Assembly: GCA_005774545.1 (NCBI GenBank)
Contig: VAUL01000007.1
Location: 1 to 64,000 of the forward strand
Source: Deltaproteobacteria bacterium
GTDB taxonomy: Bacteria > Desulfobacterota > Desulfuromonadia > Desulfuromonadales > BM103
Reading direction: 5' to 3'
Length of the DNA: 64,000 bases
Both the position numbers and the translations under genes were made by a program. Positions 41,516 to 51,139 of the stretch are shown piece after piece; within the stretch, counting starts at the first letter, position 1, and every line of letters begins with the position of its first letter. A model generated the notes under the pieces. The model made no database searches and had not been told where the DNA came from. It saw only the letters and a list, made by a program, of their open reading frames with translations.

Positions 41516-42419
41516 CGACTATTTGCGTTTTTTTCGGGATCCGGGCGGCGTCAAAAAATGCGCCCCCCCAGGCCAGCAACTCCGCAGAAGGGGCCGCCCG
41601 CAGCTCTCCGGGGAGCTCCTGGCCGAGCCACTCCAGGGCGCGCCGCACCAGATCCCCGCCGTGCCGCAGCGGATCGTCCCCCTCACCGTGGCGCTTGCTG
41701 ATTTTACTGCCGTCGGCATGCAGCGCCAGCGGCAGGTGCCAGTAAGCGGGAACCGGCAGACCGAGGCTTTCCAGCAAAAAGATCTGGCGCGGGGTCGAAC
41801 CGAGGAGGTCCGCGCCGCGCACCACCTGGTCCACGCCGCTGGCGGCATCGTCGACCACCACCGCCAGCTGGTAGGCGAACACGCCATCGGCACGGCGCAG
41901 GACAAAATCACCGACGGCGCTGGCCAGATTCTGACCGCAGCGGCCGAACACGCCGTCATCGAATTCCACCACCCGGTCCGGCACCCGGATGCGGACGGCC
42001 CGCGGCAACCGCCCTGCGGGCAGCCCGCTGCGACAGGTCCCCGGGTAAACCGGCCCTTCCTCGCCGGGATGTGGGGCGCTGGCGAGGATCTCCCTGCGGG
42101 AGCAGGCACAGTCGTAGAGAAGCCCCCGGTCACGCAGGCGCCCGAGGGCCTCATGGTAGGCCTCGTGCCGCAGACTCTGGCGGAGGACATCACCATCCCA
42201 GCACAGTCCGAGCGTCTCGAGGGTACGCAGGATATCGTCCGCGGCGCCGGGAACCTCGCGCGGCGCATCGAGATCCTCGATGCGCACCAGCCAGCGCCCC
42301 CCCGTGCGCCGCGCCAGGCAATAGCTGCCGACAGCAGCGATCAGCGACCCGAAGTGCAGGGGTCCGGTCGGACTCGGCGCAAAGCGCCCGGTCGGCGCGC
42401 ATCTTCCCGGAACGGCCAT
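41496..42419 (-). CDS. gluQ: Glutamyl-Q tRNA(Asp) synthetase
   Basis: This 307-residue truncated glutamyl-tRNA synthetase paralogue attaches glutamate to queuosine in tRNA-Asp. The HIGH-like motif PTGPLHFGSL and the KMSKS-like SKISKRHG are both present. A zinc-binding segment with CACSRRE and a later cysteine (GTCRSG) is also seen. The C-terminal anticodon-binding domain of true GluRS is absent, as expected for this family. It is divergent from the Rrf2 regulator. Confidence 0.92.
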   Translation of the reverse strand: MAVPGRCAPTGRFAPSPTGPLHFGSLIAAVGSYCLARRTGGRWLVRIEDLDAPREVPGAADDILRTLETLGLCWDGDVLRQSLRHEAYHEALGRLRDRGLLYDCACSRREILASAPHPGEEGPVYPGTCRSGLPAGRLPRAVRIRVPDRVVEFDDGVFGRCGQNLASAVGDFVLRRADGVFAYQLAVVVDDAASGVDQVVRGADLLGSTPRQIFLLESLGLPVPAYWHLPLALHADGSKISKRHGEGDDPLRHGGDLVRRALEWLGQELPGELRAAPSAELLAWGGAFFDAARIPKKTQIVVDSAGK

Positions 42420-42569
42420 GTTTGTCCAGCCTCTGATTCAATATCCAACAAGAGCTTCACATGAAGAACCTCGGGCTCCCTCCCGGGCCAGCCAGCGGCA
42501 CGGTAAGGGTGAAGCGCAACCTGCCGTCCTGTCAAGCCGCGCCGAACCGGCCGGAACCGCGATATTCCC

Positions 42570-42598
42570 TTGACAAAAGATCGGGAAAACACTATTTG
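42570..42598 (+). promoter_or_regulatory. Sigma-70 promoter before the Rrf2 regulator
   Basis: TTGACA (42570-42575) and TATTTG (42593-42598) are separated by exactly 17 bases, giving a leader of about 37 bases to the GTG start. An Rrf2 protein may bind its own promoter here. Confidence 0.65.
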
Positions 42599-42641
42599 AA
42601 ACCCAACAGGTTACTCGACAAGCGCCCCGGAGAATGCTGCC

Positions 42642-43106
42642 GTGATCATTACCCGCGCCACGGAATATGCCATCCGCGCCGTCCTGTACATGGCCAATCA
42701 GCCGCAGGGGGAGATCGTCTTCAAGAAGGACATCTGCCGCGCCCAGGACATCACCCCGGCCTTTTTGACCAAGATTCTCCAGCCCTTGATCAAGGAAGGG
42801 ATCGTCGGATCGCAGCGCGGCGTCGGCGGCGGCTTTTATCTGGCCAAACCGGCCGCGGAGATCACCCTGTTCGACATCGTCAAGACCCAGGAAGGGCCGC
42901 TCTACCTCAACCAGTGCCTGATCAAGGACGGAGCCTGCGGGCGGGAGTTCTTCTGCCCCGTGCACGGCGCCTGGAAGGAAATTCGCGCCGAGTTCATGGC
43001 CACCCTCTCCCGCTATGACTTCGCCAGCCTGGCGGCCCGGCAGAAGGAATTGCCCCTCATCTCCCCCGCGCCGAAAAAACCCCGCAGAAAAAAGGCGACG
43101 ACCTGA
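42642..43106 (+). CDS. Rrf2 family transcriptional regulator, IscR-like Fe-S type
   Basis: This 154-residue regulator has an N-terminal winged helix (RATEYAIRAVLYMA, FLTKILQPLIKEGIVGSQRG, GGGFYLAKP) and a cluster-binding segment with Cys92, Cys99, Cys105 and His108, matching IscR's C-x5/6-C-x5-C-x2-H. It probably senses Fe-S cluster, iron or redox status. The start is GTG 42642, with GGAG 9 bases upstream. A basic tail (KKPRRKK) ends the protein. It stands alone upstream of the cytochrome operon, which is an obvious candidate target. Confidence 0.9.
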   Translation: MIITRATEYAIRAVLYMANQPQGEIVFKKDICRAQDITPAFLTKILQPLIKEGIVGSQRGVGGGFYLAKPAAEITLFDIVKTQEGPLYLNQCLIKDGACGREFFCPVHGAWKEIRAEFMATLSRYDFASLAARQKELPLISPAPKKPRRKKATT

Positions 43107-43275
43107 CGCCCCCGCAAAAAAACACCCTGGAGACCAGGAGGGCAAGTCGTCCAGGGTGAAGCAGGAAGCCGCGTCCGGCCTCCCGTGAAGTTTTCTCTTT
43201 CAAAACGATTATAGCAGAGTTCCGGATTTTTTCAAAAACCCGCGAAAGATCATGCCGCTACCGGCACTAATCCCC

Positions 43276-43303
43276 TTGTTTTTTTCCGAAAAATCCGCAT
43301 AAT
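43276..43303 (+). promoter_or_regulatory. Sigma-70-type promoter for the cytochrome-conduit operon
   Basis: TTGTTT (43276-43281) and CATAAT (43298-43303) are spaced by 16 bases. The start near 43310 falls at the edge of the palindrome at 43314-43327. The leader to the GTG start of the decahaem gene is about 105 bases. Confidence 0.55.
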
Positions 43304-43313
43304 GGGCGCCGTC

Positions 43314-43327
43314 TGAGAATTTTCTCA
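43314..43327. promoter_or_regulatory. Palindromic candidate operator TGAGAATTTTCTCA
   Basis: The half-sites TGAGAA and TTCTCA are perfect inverse copies around a 2-base centre. They lie right after the predicted -10, where a repressor would block initiation. The binding protein is unknown. Confidence 0.45.
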
Positions 43328-43415
43328 CACAGAGTCCGCTTCTTTATTCATTCTTTGCAATCGACCGATTTCGCCGCATCTCTGCCCCATCGAGATGCAG
43401 AACAGGAGATTCCGC

Positions 43416-44408
43416 GTGCCCGTCCGTCTACTTTTTCTTGCCGCCGCCATCGGCACGGTTGCCTTCATGGCGGCCTGCAGCGATCTCGCCAGTTTGCGCG
43501 CCAGCCGTCCGATCGCCCCGATCCAGGACTACGAAACCTTCCTGGTGGGGAACCTTGAAGCCGACTACGTCGGCGACGAGAATTGCCTGAAAAGCTGTCA
43601 TACCCACGACAGGATCGCCAGAGACTTCAAACTTTCGGTCCACGGCGACCAGATTTCCTCGGAAACCGGCCTGCCGCTGGTCAACTGCGAATCCTGCCAT
43701 GGTCCGGGGAGCCTGGCGATCGCCAATGCCGGAACCAACAAGGTCTGTGACTTCAAGACACTCCTGCCGCTTGACGAATTCCCGGCCCAGGCCCAGGCGA
43801 TGCTCTGCCTCAAATGCCATTCGGCGGCATCCACGCCGAACCTGGCCAACTGGAACGGCAGCGTCCATGCCATGAACGACGTCAGCTGCTTCTCCTGCCA
43901 CAAGCTGCACCAGGGACCGCAACAGAAGGTCGACCGCCATGAGCAGCAGGAAATGTGCGAAGGGTGCCACCAGAAGATCAAGATGGAATTTGCACAGTTC
44001 TCCCATCACCCGGTACCGGAGCACAAGATCGCCTGCACCGACTGCCACGATCCGCACAACTCCAACAATCCGTTCAACCTCAAGGGCGTCACGACCAAGG
44101 CCGTCTGCACCCGATGCCACATGGAGTACCAGGGGCCGTTTGTTTACGAGCATGCCGACGTCACCGAAGATTGCGGCAACTGCCACAACCCGCACGGTTC
44201 GCCCAACGACAACCTGCTGGACGTGGCCCAGCCGTTCCTCTGCCTGCAATGCCACGCCGGCCACCACGGTTCCCGGTCGCCGCAGGGCACCCTCAACAAC
44301 ACGCCGATGAAGCAGGCCTTCTTCACCCGCTGCACGGACTGCCACTCCGCAATCCACGGCACCGACACCCCGAGCGTCCACGGCCGCGGCACTTTCATTG
44401 CGCGTTAG
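43416..44408 (+). CDS. Decahaem c-type cytochrome, MtrA/DmsE-like, possibly a lipoprotein
   Basis: This 330-residue exported cytochrome starts at GTG 43416, 7 bases after AGGAG; the in-frame ATG at 43395 has no site. A signal sequence ends at a possible lipobox (FMAAC, Cys21). There are nine CxxCH haem motifs (CESCH, CLKCH, CFSCH, CEGCH, CTDCH, CTRCH, CGNCH, CLQCH, CTDCH) and one CxxxCH (CLKSCH, residues 57-62), giving potentially ten haems in a protein of MtrA's size. LPLVNCESCHGPGS is typical of DmsE/MtrA-type cytochromes. The next gene encodes a matching outer-membrane barrel, so it is probably the periplasmic half of a transmembrane electron conduit. Confidence 0.88.
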   Translation: MPVRLLFLAAAIGTVAFMAACSDLASLRASRPIAPIQDYETFLVGNLEADYVGDENCLKSCHTHDRIARDFKLSVHGDQISSETGLPLVNCESCHGPGSLAIANAGTNKVCDFKTLLPLDEFPAQAQAMLCLKCHSAASTPNLANWNGSVHAMNDVSCFSCHKLHQGPQQKVDRHEQQEMCEGCHQKIKMEFAQFSHHPVPEHKIACTDCHDPHNSNNPFNLKGVTTKAVCTRCHMEYQGPFVYEHADVTEDCGNCHNPHGSPNDNLLDVAQPFLCLQCHAGHHGSRSPQGTLNNTPMKQAFFTRCTDCHSAIHGTDTPSVHGRGTFIAR

Positions 44409-44451
44409 GAACCGGTCCCTAGAATTTATCTATTGGAGCCAGGAGGCGACA

Positions 44452-46620
44452 GTGAGCAAACATAAACGATTGATTATGGCGGCGTGCGCATTGCTCTTGT
44501 CCGCCATTGCCGGGAACACCGCAATGGCGGACATCTCCGACGTCGAGTCCACCGACAGGATTGCGAGCGAGGCCTCGGTTGCAGCCGGGTATCGCGGCAC
44601 CAGTGTCCATGGCTCCCCCGGACGCGCCAGGGAATACGACAGCCTGAAATCCAGCCCGGTCTTCAGCGGGCACCTGTTTACCGACACAGCCCCGTTTCAT
44701 CTTGGTTTGGGGTTGGACTTCCGCGACGAGGACGATTTCTCGGCGGAAGCACACCTGGATACCAAGGGGTTGCTGCGCCTGGATTTTCGCAAGGATCGGT
44801 TCTTTCACAACCTCGACCACCTTCCCTACAGCGAAGCCGACGGCGGACGGCCCGATGCCTTCTATCCCGACGCTCCGACCGCACCGCTGGTTCCCCCTCC
44901 GGCAACGATCGGACCGAACCGGCGCGTCACGTATTACGATGACGACCGTGGTGACGCGTACGGTCTGCGCCTCGACATGTCCGAAGCGAAGCTGAAGGTC
45001 AAGTGTCCCGACTATCCGGCCCACTTCAACCTGACCTACTGGCGCTATGAAAAAACCGGCGAGAAGCAGCAGCGCTTCCTGGGGGAGAACTGCACGACCG
45101 CCTGCCACCTGCAGAGCAGGGGGCGGAAGATCGACCGTGTGACCGAAGAAGTCAAGGCCGGCCTCGATGCCCACGCCGGCTACATCGACATGGCCATCGA
45201 GGCGCTTTATCGCGTCTTCCACGATCACGAAGCGCCCCTCAAGGATTACTTCGGCGCCCATACCCGCGGCCGCACGGCCGGCAAATACGCCCACGACGAA
45301 GATCCGGAAAGCCGGGTGAAGGAAGTGACCATCCGCCTCAACACCTCGCCTGCCGGCGGCCTGGTCGGAAACACCAGCCTCACCATCGGCTCCAGGGACA
45401 ATCGTTCCGACACGGCCTACGTGACCCCGACCGAGGCAGAGGTCGACTACACGAAAGCGACGGCCGATGTCACCTACACCCCCGGCGAGAACTGGACCAT
45501 CAACCTGCGCTACCGCCTGTTCGACATGACCAGCAGCAACACCGATGTCATTTACGATACCAATCACGCCACCAGGGATGTTAATCTGGAAGTGCGGGAT
45601 GCCCTCGACCTGACCCGGTCTTGGTATGAGGCAATCGTCAATTTCCGCCCCACCAAGCGTTTCACCGTGAAAGGTGAATTCCGCCGCGAAGAAGTCGAGC
45701 GCCGGGAGACCGGTGAACCGACCCAGCATTCGACACCCGGGGCCCTGACGGCCCCCATTGTGATCAATCCGAAGTGGGAGTTGCCGGAGAAGGAAGAGAT
45801 CACCCGGGTCAAGCTCGGCTTCAACGGCCGCTTCCTGGACAAATCGGCCCTCAAGCTCAATGGCTGGGTGGCCTGGCAGGAAAACGACAAGCCCGCCTAC
45901 GGCACGTCGGCGGAGGAGCGCCAGGAGGCGTTCTTCTCGATGACCTACGCGCCGTCCGCGATCTGGGGCATTACCGCGACGGCCAATCTCGTCGACGAGC
46001 GGAATCATGATCATGAAGCCGAGCAGTTCGACCGGGCCTTTGCGCCGAACCGCCCCGTCGCCTTCGATCTCGACCGCGAGCAGGAGCAGCAGAAATTCGG
46101 CGTCGGCTCCTGGCTGAAACCGGCGGAGACCCTGATGCTGGACGCCAACTACGGCTATCTGAGCACCGAGATCACCCAGGACCTGCTGTTCGGCGCAGAA
46201 CCGCACTCGACCAACGACTGGCGCGACTACACCATCGAGAACGAGAGCGTCGATTACAGCCAGAAGGTCCACACCCTTTCGGCCGGTGCGACCTGGCAGC
46301 CGCTCAAGCAGCTGAACTGCCGGCTGGAGGGGTACCATATCCGCTCCAAGGCCAGCTACGATCCGGATTTCGGCACGGAGACCTTTGAATATCTGGTCGG
46401 CGCGGAAATACTGCGCAGCAAGGCCTCCAGCAGCGATCTCCATGAGATCAGTGAGGTCGACATCCGCCAGAACGGTATCAAGGGGCGGGTCGATTGGCAG
46501 TTCGACGACAAGTGGTCGTGCGGATTCGAGGCGGCTTTCGACGATTACGACGACATGGGGAGCAACGTGTTCGACGGTTCGGTCCAAAGCTACATGGCCA
46601 GCATTTCCCGTAGCTGGTGA
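44452..46620 (+). CDS. MtrB/PioB-like outer-membrane beta-barrel (porin-cytochrome partner)
   Basis: This 722-residue exported protein starts at GTG 44452, 5 bases after AGGAGG. It has a signal peptide (cleavage likely after TAMA near residue 26), then long alternating amphipathic strands such as LHLGLGLDF-type and VKLGFNGRFLD segments, and ends in the aromatic residue expected of barrels (SISRSW). It contains CTTACH at residues 214-219, an unusual CxxxCH in a porin. Size, position directly after a decahaem gene and strand pattern match MtrB/PioB. It should sheath the cytochrome across the outer membrane. Homology is inferred from architecture rather than a computed alignment. Confidence 0.8.
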   Translation: MSKHKRLIMAACALLLSAIAGNTAMADISDVESTDRIASEASVAAGYRGTSVHGSPGRAREYDSLKSSPVFSGHLFTDTAPFHLGLGLDFRDEDDFSAEAHLDTKGLLRLDFRKDRFFHNLDHLPYSEADGGRPDAFYPDAPTAPLVPPPATIGPNRRVTYYDDDRGDAYGLRLDMSEAKLKVKCPDYPAHFNLTYWRYEKTGEKQQRFLGENCTTACHLQSRGRKIDRVTEEVKAGLDAHAGYIDMAIEALYRVFHDHEAPLKDYFGAHTRGRTAGKYAHDEDPESRVKEVTIRLNTSPAGGLVGNTSLTIGSRDNRSDTAYVTPTEAEVDYTKATADVTYTPGENWTINLRYRLFDMTSSNTDVIYDTNHATRDVNLEVRDALDLTRSWYEAIVNFRPTKRFTVKGEFRREEVERRETGEPTQHSTPGALTAPIVINPKWELPEKEEITRVKLGFNGRFLDKSALKLNGWVAWQENDKPAYGTSAEERQEAFFSMTYAPSAIWGITATANLVDERNHDHEAEQFDRAFAPNRPVAFDLDREQEQQKFGVGSWLKPAETLMLDANYGYLSTEITQDLLFGAEPHSTNDWRDYTIENESVDYSQKVHTLSAGATWQPLKQLNCRLEGYHIRSKASYDPDFGTETFEYLVGAEILRSKASSSDLHEISEVDIRQNGIKGRVDWQFDDKWSCGFEAAFDDYDDMGSNVFDGSVQSYMASISRSW

Positions 46621-47603
46621 TGGTCATGATGACGTTGTTTCCCGAGAGTCGCGCCGTTCTCTCCCGACTGGGTCGCGCCTTGCTGGCGGCGCTGTGTGCG
46701 ATGCTGCTGTCGCCCCTGCCGGCACTGGCCGAACCGATCCTGGCCGCCATCGTCCCCGCCGAGCTCCCCCGCTACAAGGAGGCACACCGGGCTCTCTCCC
46801 AGATCCTCGAGACCGGCGGGTTCGGCGCCGGCAAGCTCAAGGTGATGGTGCAGTCTCCGAATGCCGACAAGATGTCGCTGATCAACAGCCTGCGGCGCGC
46901 CAGTTCCGCCGGGGCCGCCGTCATCGTTGTCTTCGGCAGCCGCGCGGCACAGGTCATCCCGGGCGAACAGCTGAATGCGCCGGTCGTGTTTGCCGACGTT
47001 TATGATCCGGTTGCCCTGGGCGTGGTCAAAAGTCTCACCACCACGGGCGCCGAGGTCACCGGCGCCAGCAGCAAGACGGACCTGGGCACCCTGACCGGGC
47101 ACATGCTCAAGATTACCGGCGCCAAGACGATCGGCGTGCTCTACACCAAGGACGAAGGGGCCGCCGAACAACAGATTGCCGAGTTGAAAGCCGTCGGCGG
47201 AATTACCGTCAAGACCGAGAACGTCAGGAATCCCGGAGAAGCCGTCGCCGCCGCCGAGAAGCTCGCCGGGCAGTGCGACGCGCTCTATCTGGCGGAAAGC
47301 ATCGCCGTCATGCAGCAAGGCGCAGCCATCGTCAAGGCGGCCCTTGACCAGAAGCGCCCGGTCTTTTCGCAAATCCCCGACCTGGTCAAGGCGGGGGCGC
47401 TGCTCGGTCTGGAGGCCGACCCCGACGAGCAGGGAAAACTGGTTGGCGTCCATGCCCTGCAGATCCTGCAGGGCCAGAAGGCCCACTCCCTGCCGGTCCG
47501 CTCCGCGAAAAAGATCACGCTGCTGATCAACCAGGCGACTGCAGGCCAGCTGGGGCTGGCCATTCCGCCCGACGTCATGGCCGCCGGGCAGGCCGTCAAG
47601 TAA
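46620..47603 (+). CDS. Orphan substrate-binding protein (ABC_sub_bind family)
   Basis: This protein of about 327 residues has a signal peptide (cleavage after PLPALA) and a two-lobed periplasmic-binding fold: ILAAIVPAELPRYKEAH, VIVVFGSRAAQ, VFADVYDPVALGVV and KTIGVLYTKDEGAAEQQIAEL. These match the ABC transporter substrate-binding family PF04392. Several start codons crowd the stop of the barrel gene; I use ATG 46620 (TGATG overlap). No permease or ATPase gene is nearby. A chemoreceptor gene follows by 22 bases, so it may present a ligand to that receptor instead of a transporter. Confidence 0.82.
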   Translation: MVMMTLFPESRAVLSRLGRALLAALCAMLLSPLPALAEPILAAIVPAELPRYKEAHRALSQILETGGFGAGKLKVMVQSPNADKMSLINSLRRASSAGAAVIVVFGSRAAQVIPGEQLNAPVVFADVYDPVALGVVKSLTTTGAEVTGASSKTDLGTLTGHMLKITGAKTIGVLYTKDEGAAEQQIAELKAVGGITVKTENVRNPGEAVAAAEKLAGQCDALYLAESIAVMQQGAAIVKAALDQKRPVFSQIPDLVKAGALLGLEADPDEQGKLVGVHALQILQGQKAHSLPVRSAKKITLLINQATAGQLGLAIPPDVMAAGQAVK

Positions 47604-47625
47604 GGTTTCGGAGAGGCATACCAAA

Positions 47626-49998
47626 ATGCTCAGCAAGCTCGACCTGCGCTGGAAAACCCTGATCGTCATGCTGCTGGTGGCCGTTCTGCCGCTGGTGGTA
47701 AGCATGATGATCCTGTCCGGCTTCACCCAGAAGCAACTGCGTGCCAGCCTCCTGCAGGTCGCGGAAAAGTCGAAGAACTTCGTCGACCTGAACACCGCCG
47801 GCACCCAGCGGGAAATGGTCAACACGGTGACCGTGCTGAGCACCACCACCGACCTGATCAACGCCGTCTACTTCACGACCCTCACCCAGGATCCGGCCCA
47901 GCTTGAAGAGTATCTGGAGACGGCTCGCGGGCAGTACAAGTACACGGCCATCGAGATTCTCGACGCCCAGGGGAAGTCGATGGCTGCAGCCCAGGGGAAA
48001 GACGCCGGGCTGGCCAAGGCCGGCGCGGCCGATGCCGCCCTGACCAAGCTGATGCAGGCGGAGGCGCGCGGGGGGATGCTCCCCTACCGCGGCAAGATGG
48101 GCAACCTGGCGGTGGCACCGGTCCGTTTCCAGGACCAGGTGATCGGCTACCTGGTCGCCATCAACCTGCTTGACGACAATTACGCCAAGCAGCTCCGCGA
48201 CCTGAGCGGCGTCGAAGTGGCGTTCCTCGGCCCGGCAGGGGTCGTGGGGGCATCCCATCCCGACCTGCGCAAAATCGACACCGATCGCGACTTCGAAGGC
48301 GCCGGCGAAACCATCTACCTCGGCGGGATCCGCTTCTTCCCGGTTGCCCGCCCCCTGGGGAACAGCGGCTACCGGCTGCTGATCGCCATGGACCTGTCGA
48401 TCGAGAGTTCGGCACTAAGCTCCCTGCGCACGGTCATGGCGGGGCTGACCATCGGCGCGATCGCGGTGGCTCTCGTCGTCGCCCTCCTGTTCTCGCGCAC
48501 CCTCACCAGACCGCTCCAGGAGATGGTCGCCAACCTGCGCGAGATCGCCCAGGGGGAAGCCGACCTCAGCCACACCCTGGAAGTGCGCAGCCAGGACGAG
48601 CTCGGGGAACTGGCCGGCAATTTCAACGCCTTCGTCGGGCGGCTGCGCGAGATGGTCGAACGGATTCGCGCGGCGGCCGCCGACACCTTCACCGCCACCG
48701 AACAGATTCGCAAGGCGTCCCAGGAGGTCAGCGCCGGCACGGTTCGCCAGGCGGCCTCGCTGGAGGATTCCTTCCAGGCGATCCAGGGGATCGACGAGTC
48801 GGCGATCGACGTCGCCAACGGCATCAGCTCCCTGCTCGACGCCGTCGAAATCAGCTCTTCCGCCACCCTCGAACTCGGTGCCACCATCGAGGAGATCGTT
48901 TCCCAGGCCGAGCGCCTGTTCGTCACCATCGAGCAGGTCTCCAGCTCCATCGCGCAAATGTCGGTCTCCAGCCAGGAGGTGGCCGACAACATCGAAAACC
49001 TCTCTTCCTCGACCGAGGTCACGGCCTCGTCGATCACCGAGATGGATGCCTCGATCAAGGAGGTCGAGGAGATCGCCCTGCAGACCAGCCAGCTCTCGGA
49101 GCAGGCCAATCTCGATGCCGAGAAAGGGAAGGCGACGGTTGCGGAAACGATCGCCGGCATCCAGGCCATCCAGGCGACGGTCGAGGAAGCCAGCCGGGCG
49201 ATCGAGGATCTTGGCCGGCAGTCGCGCGAAATCGGCTCGATCCTGACCGTCATCGACGAGGTGGCCGACCAGACCCGGCTCCTCTCCCTCAATGCTTCGA
49301 TCATCGCCGCCCAGGCCGGCGAGCATGGCAAGGGGTTCGCCGTGGTCGCCGACGAGATCCGCGAACTGGCCGAGCGCACGGCGGTTTCGACCCAGGAGAT
49401 CGCCGCGATCATCAACCGCCTCCAGGAGGGGACCGGCAGCGCCGTCAAGGCCATGCAGGCCGGCAGTCGGCGGGTCAACGAGGAGGCCGAACGCTCCAAA
49501 GTCGCCGAGCAGGCCCTGGAGAAGATCACCGCCAGCGCCCTCAAATCGGCCCAGCAGGTCAAGGGGATCGTGCGCGCCACCCAGGAGCAGGCCCGCGGCA
49601 GCAGGCAGATCACCGAGGCGGTCAACCAGGTGTCGTCGATGCTCCAGCAGATCTCCCATTCGGTCAAACAGCAGTCGAGCGGCATCCGGCAGCTGGCCCA
49701 GGCGGCCGAGTCGATGCGCGACATCGCATCGCAGGTCAAGCTAAGCACCGGCGAACAGGCCAAGGGGAGCCATCAGATCAACGCCAACATGGAGCGGATC
49801 CGCGCCATGATGCAGCAGATCGACCATGCGTCCAAGGAGCAGTCGGAGCGCAGCAAACAGGTGGTCGAGGCCGTTTCCGAGATCCGGCGCGTGGCGGAAA
49901 GCAACGCCAGCCGCACCGCCGAACTCGACCAGGTGGTGGAAAAGCTCGCCGCCCAGGCAACGGTCATGGACCGGGAAATCGGCTCGTTCCGTTCCTGA
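47626..49998 (+). CDS. Methyl-accepting chemotaxis protein with periplasmic Cache-type sensor
   Basis: This 790-residue receptor has TM1 at residues about 12-33, a periplasmic sensor at about 34-265 (QYKYTAIEILDAQGKSMA, VAPVRFQDQVIGYLVAINLL, Cache-like), TM2 at about 267-291 and a HAMP domain at about 290-345. A long cytoplasmic coiled coil follows, with the CheA/CheW-contact tip AGEHGKGFAVVADEIRELAER near residue 565. GGAGAGG precedes ATG 47626. It is cotranscribed with the cytochrome, barrel and binding-protein genes and ends at a terminator. It probably steers motility in response to the ligand or electron acceptor handled by the operon. Confidence 0.92.
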   Translation: MLSKLDLRWKTLIVMLLVAVLPLVVSMMILSGFTQKQLRASLLQVAEKSKNFVDLNTAGTQREMVNTVTVLSTTTDLINAVYFTTLTQDPAQLEEYLETARGQYKYTAIEILDAQGKSMAAAQGKDAGLAKAGAADAALTKLMQAEARGGMLPYRGKMGNLAVAPVRFQDQVIGYLVAINLLDDNYAKQLRDLSGVEVAFLGPAGVVGASHPDLRKIDTDRDFEGAGETIYLGGIRFFPVARPLGNSGYRLLIAMDLSIESSALSSLRTVMAGLTIGAIAVALVVALLFSRTLTRPLQEMVANLREIAQGEADLSHTLEVRSQDELGELAGNFNAFVGRLREMVERIRAAAADTFTATEQIRKASQEVSAGTVRQAASLEDSFQAIQGIDESAIDVANGISSLLDAVEISSSATLELGATIEEIVSQAERLFVTIEQVSSSIAQMSVSSQEVADNIENLSSSTEVTASSITEMDASIKEVEEIALQTSQLSEQANLDAEKGKATVAETIAGIQAIQATVEEASRAIEDLGRQSREIGSILTVIDEVADQTRLLSLNASIIAAQAGEHGKGFAVVADEIRELAERTAVSTQEIAAIINRLQEGTGSAVKAMQAGSRRVNEEAERSKVAEQALEKITASALKSAQQVKGIVRATQEQARGSRQITEAVNQVSSMLQQISHSVKQQSSGIRQLAQAAESMRDIASQVKLSTGEQAKGSHQINANMERIRAMMQQIDHASKEQSERSKQVVEAVSEIRRVAESNASRTAELDQVVEKLAAQATVMDREIGSFRS

Positions 49999-50019
49999 AC
50001 CCTTCAGAGTCCGATCCGA

Positions 50020-50049
50020 CGGCGCCTTTGCAAAGAGGCGCCGTTTTTA
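50020..50049 (+). terminator. Terminator after the chemoreceptor gene
   Basis: An 8-bp GC-rich stem (CGGCGCCT / AGGCGCCG) with an 8-base loop runs into TTTTTATT. It closes the cytochrome-to-chemoreceptor operon. Confidence 0.85.
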
Positions 50050-50098
50050 TTGCCGACCATTCTCCACCATTTCACAGTAGTTAATTTCAAATTTTTAC

Positions 50099-50127
50099 TT
50101 GACTTGTCAACTAAACTATGGTCTATT
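50099..50127 (+). promoter_or_regulatory. Candidate promoter/operator for cysK
   Basis: TTGACT (50099-50104) and TCTATT (50122-50127) are 17 bases apart. The -35 is embedded in the inverted repeat TTGACTTGTCAA, which could be a repressor site. Confidence 0.45.
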
Positions 50128-50170
50128 GGCTCCACGCTGTGATTCACGCACCCCCTTCACGGAGGCAACC

Positions 50171-51124
<954 letters not shown>

Positions 51125-51139
51125 TCAGACGATATTTGC

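Noticed and set aside
43123-43158. Terminator after the Rrf2 gene (CACCCTGGA / TCCAGGGTG)
   Set aside because: The stem is perfect but the loop is long and no T tract follows, so I do not call it a terminator.
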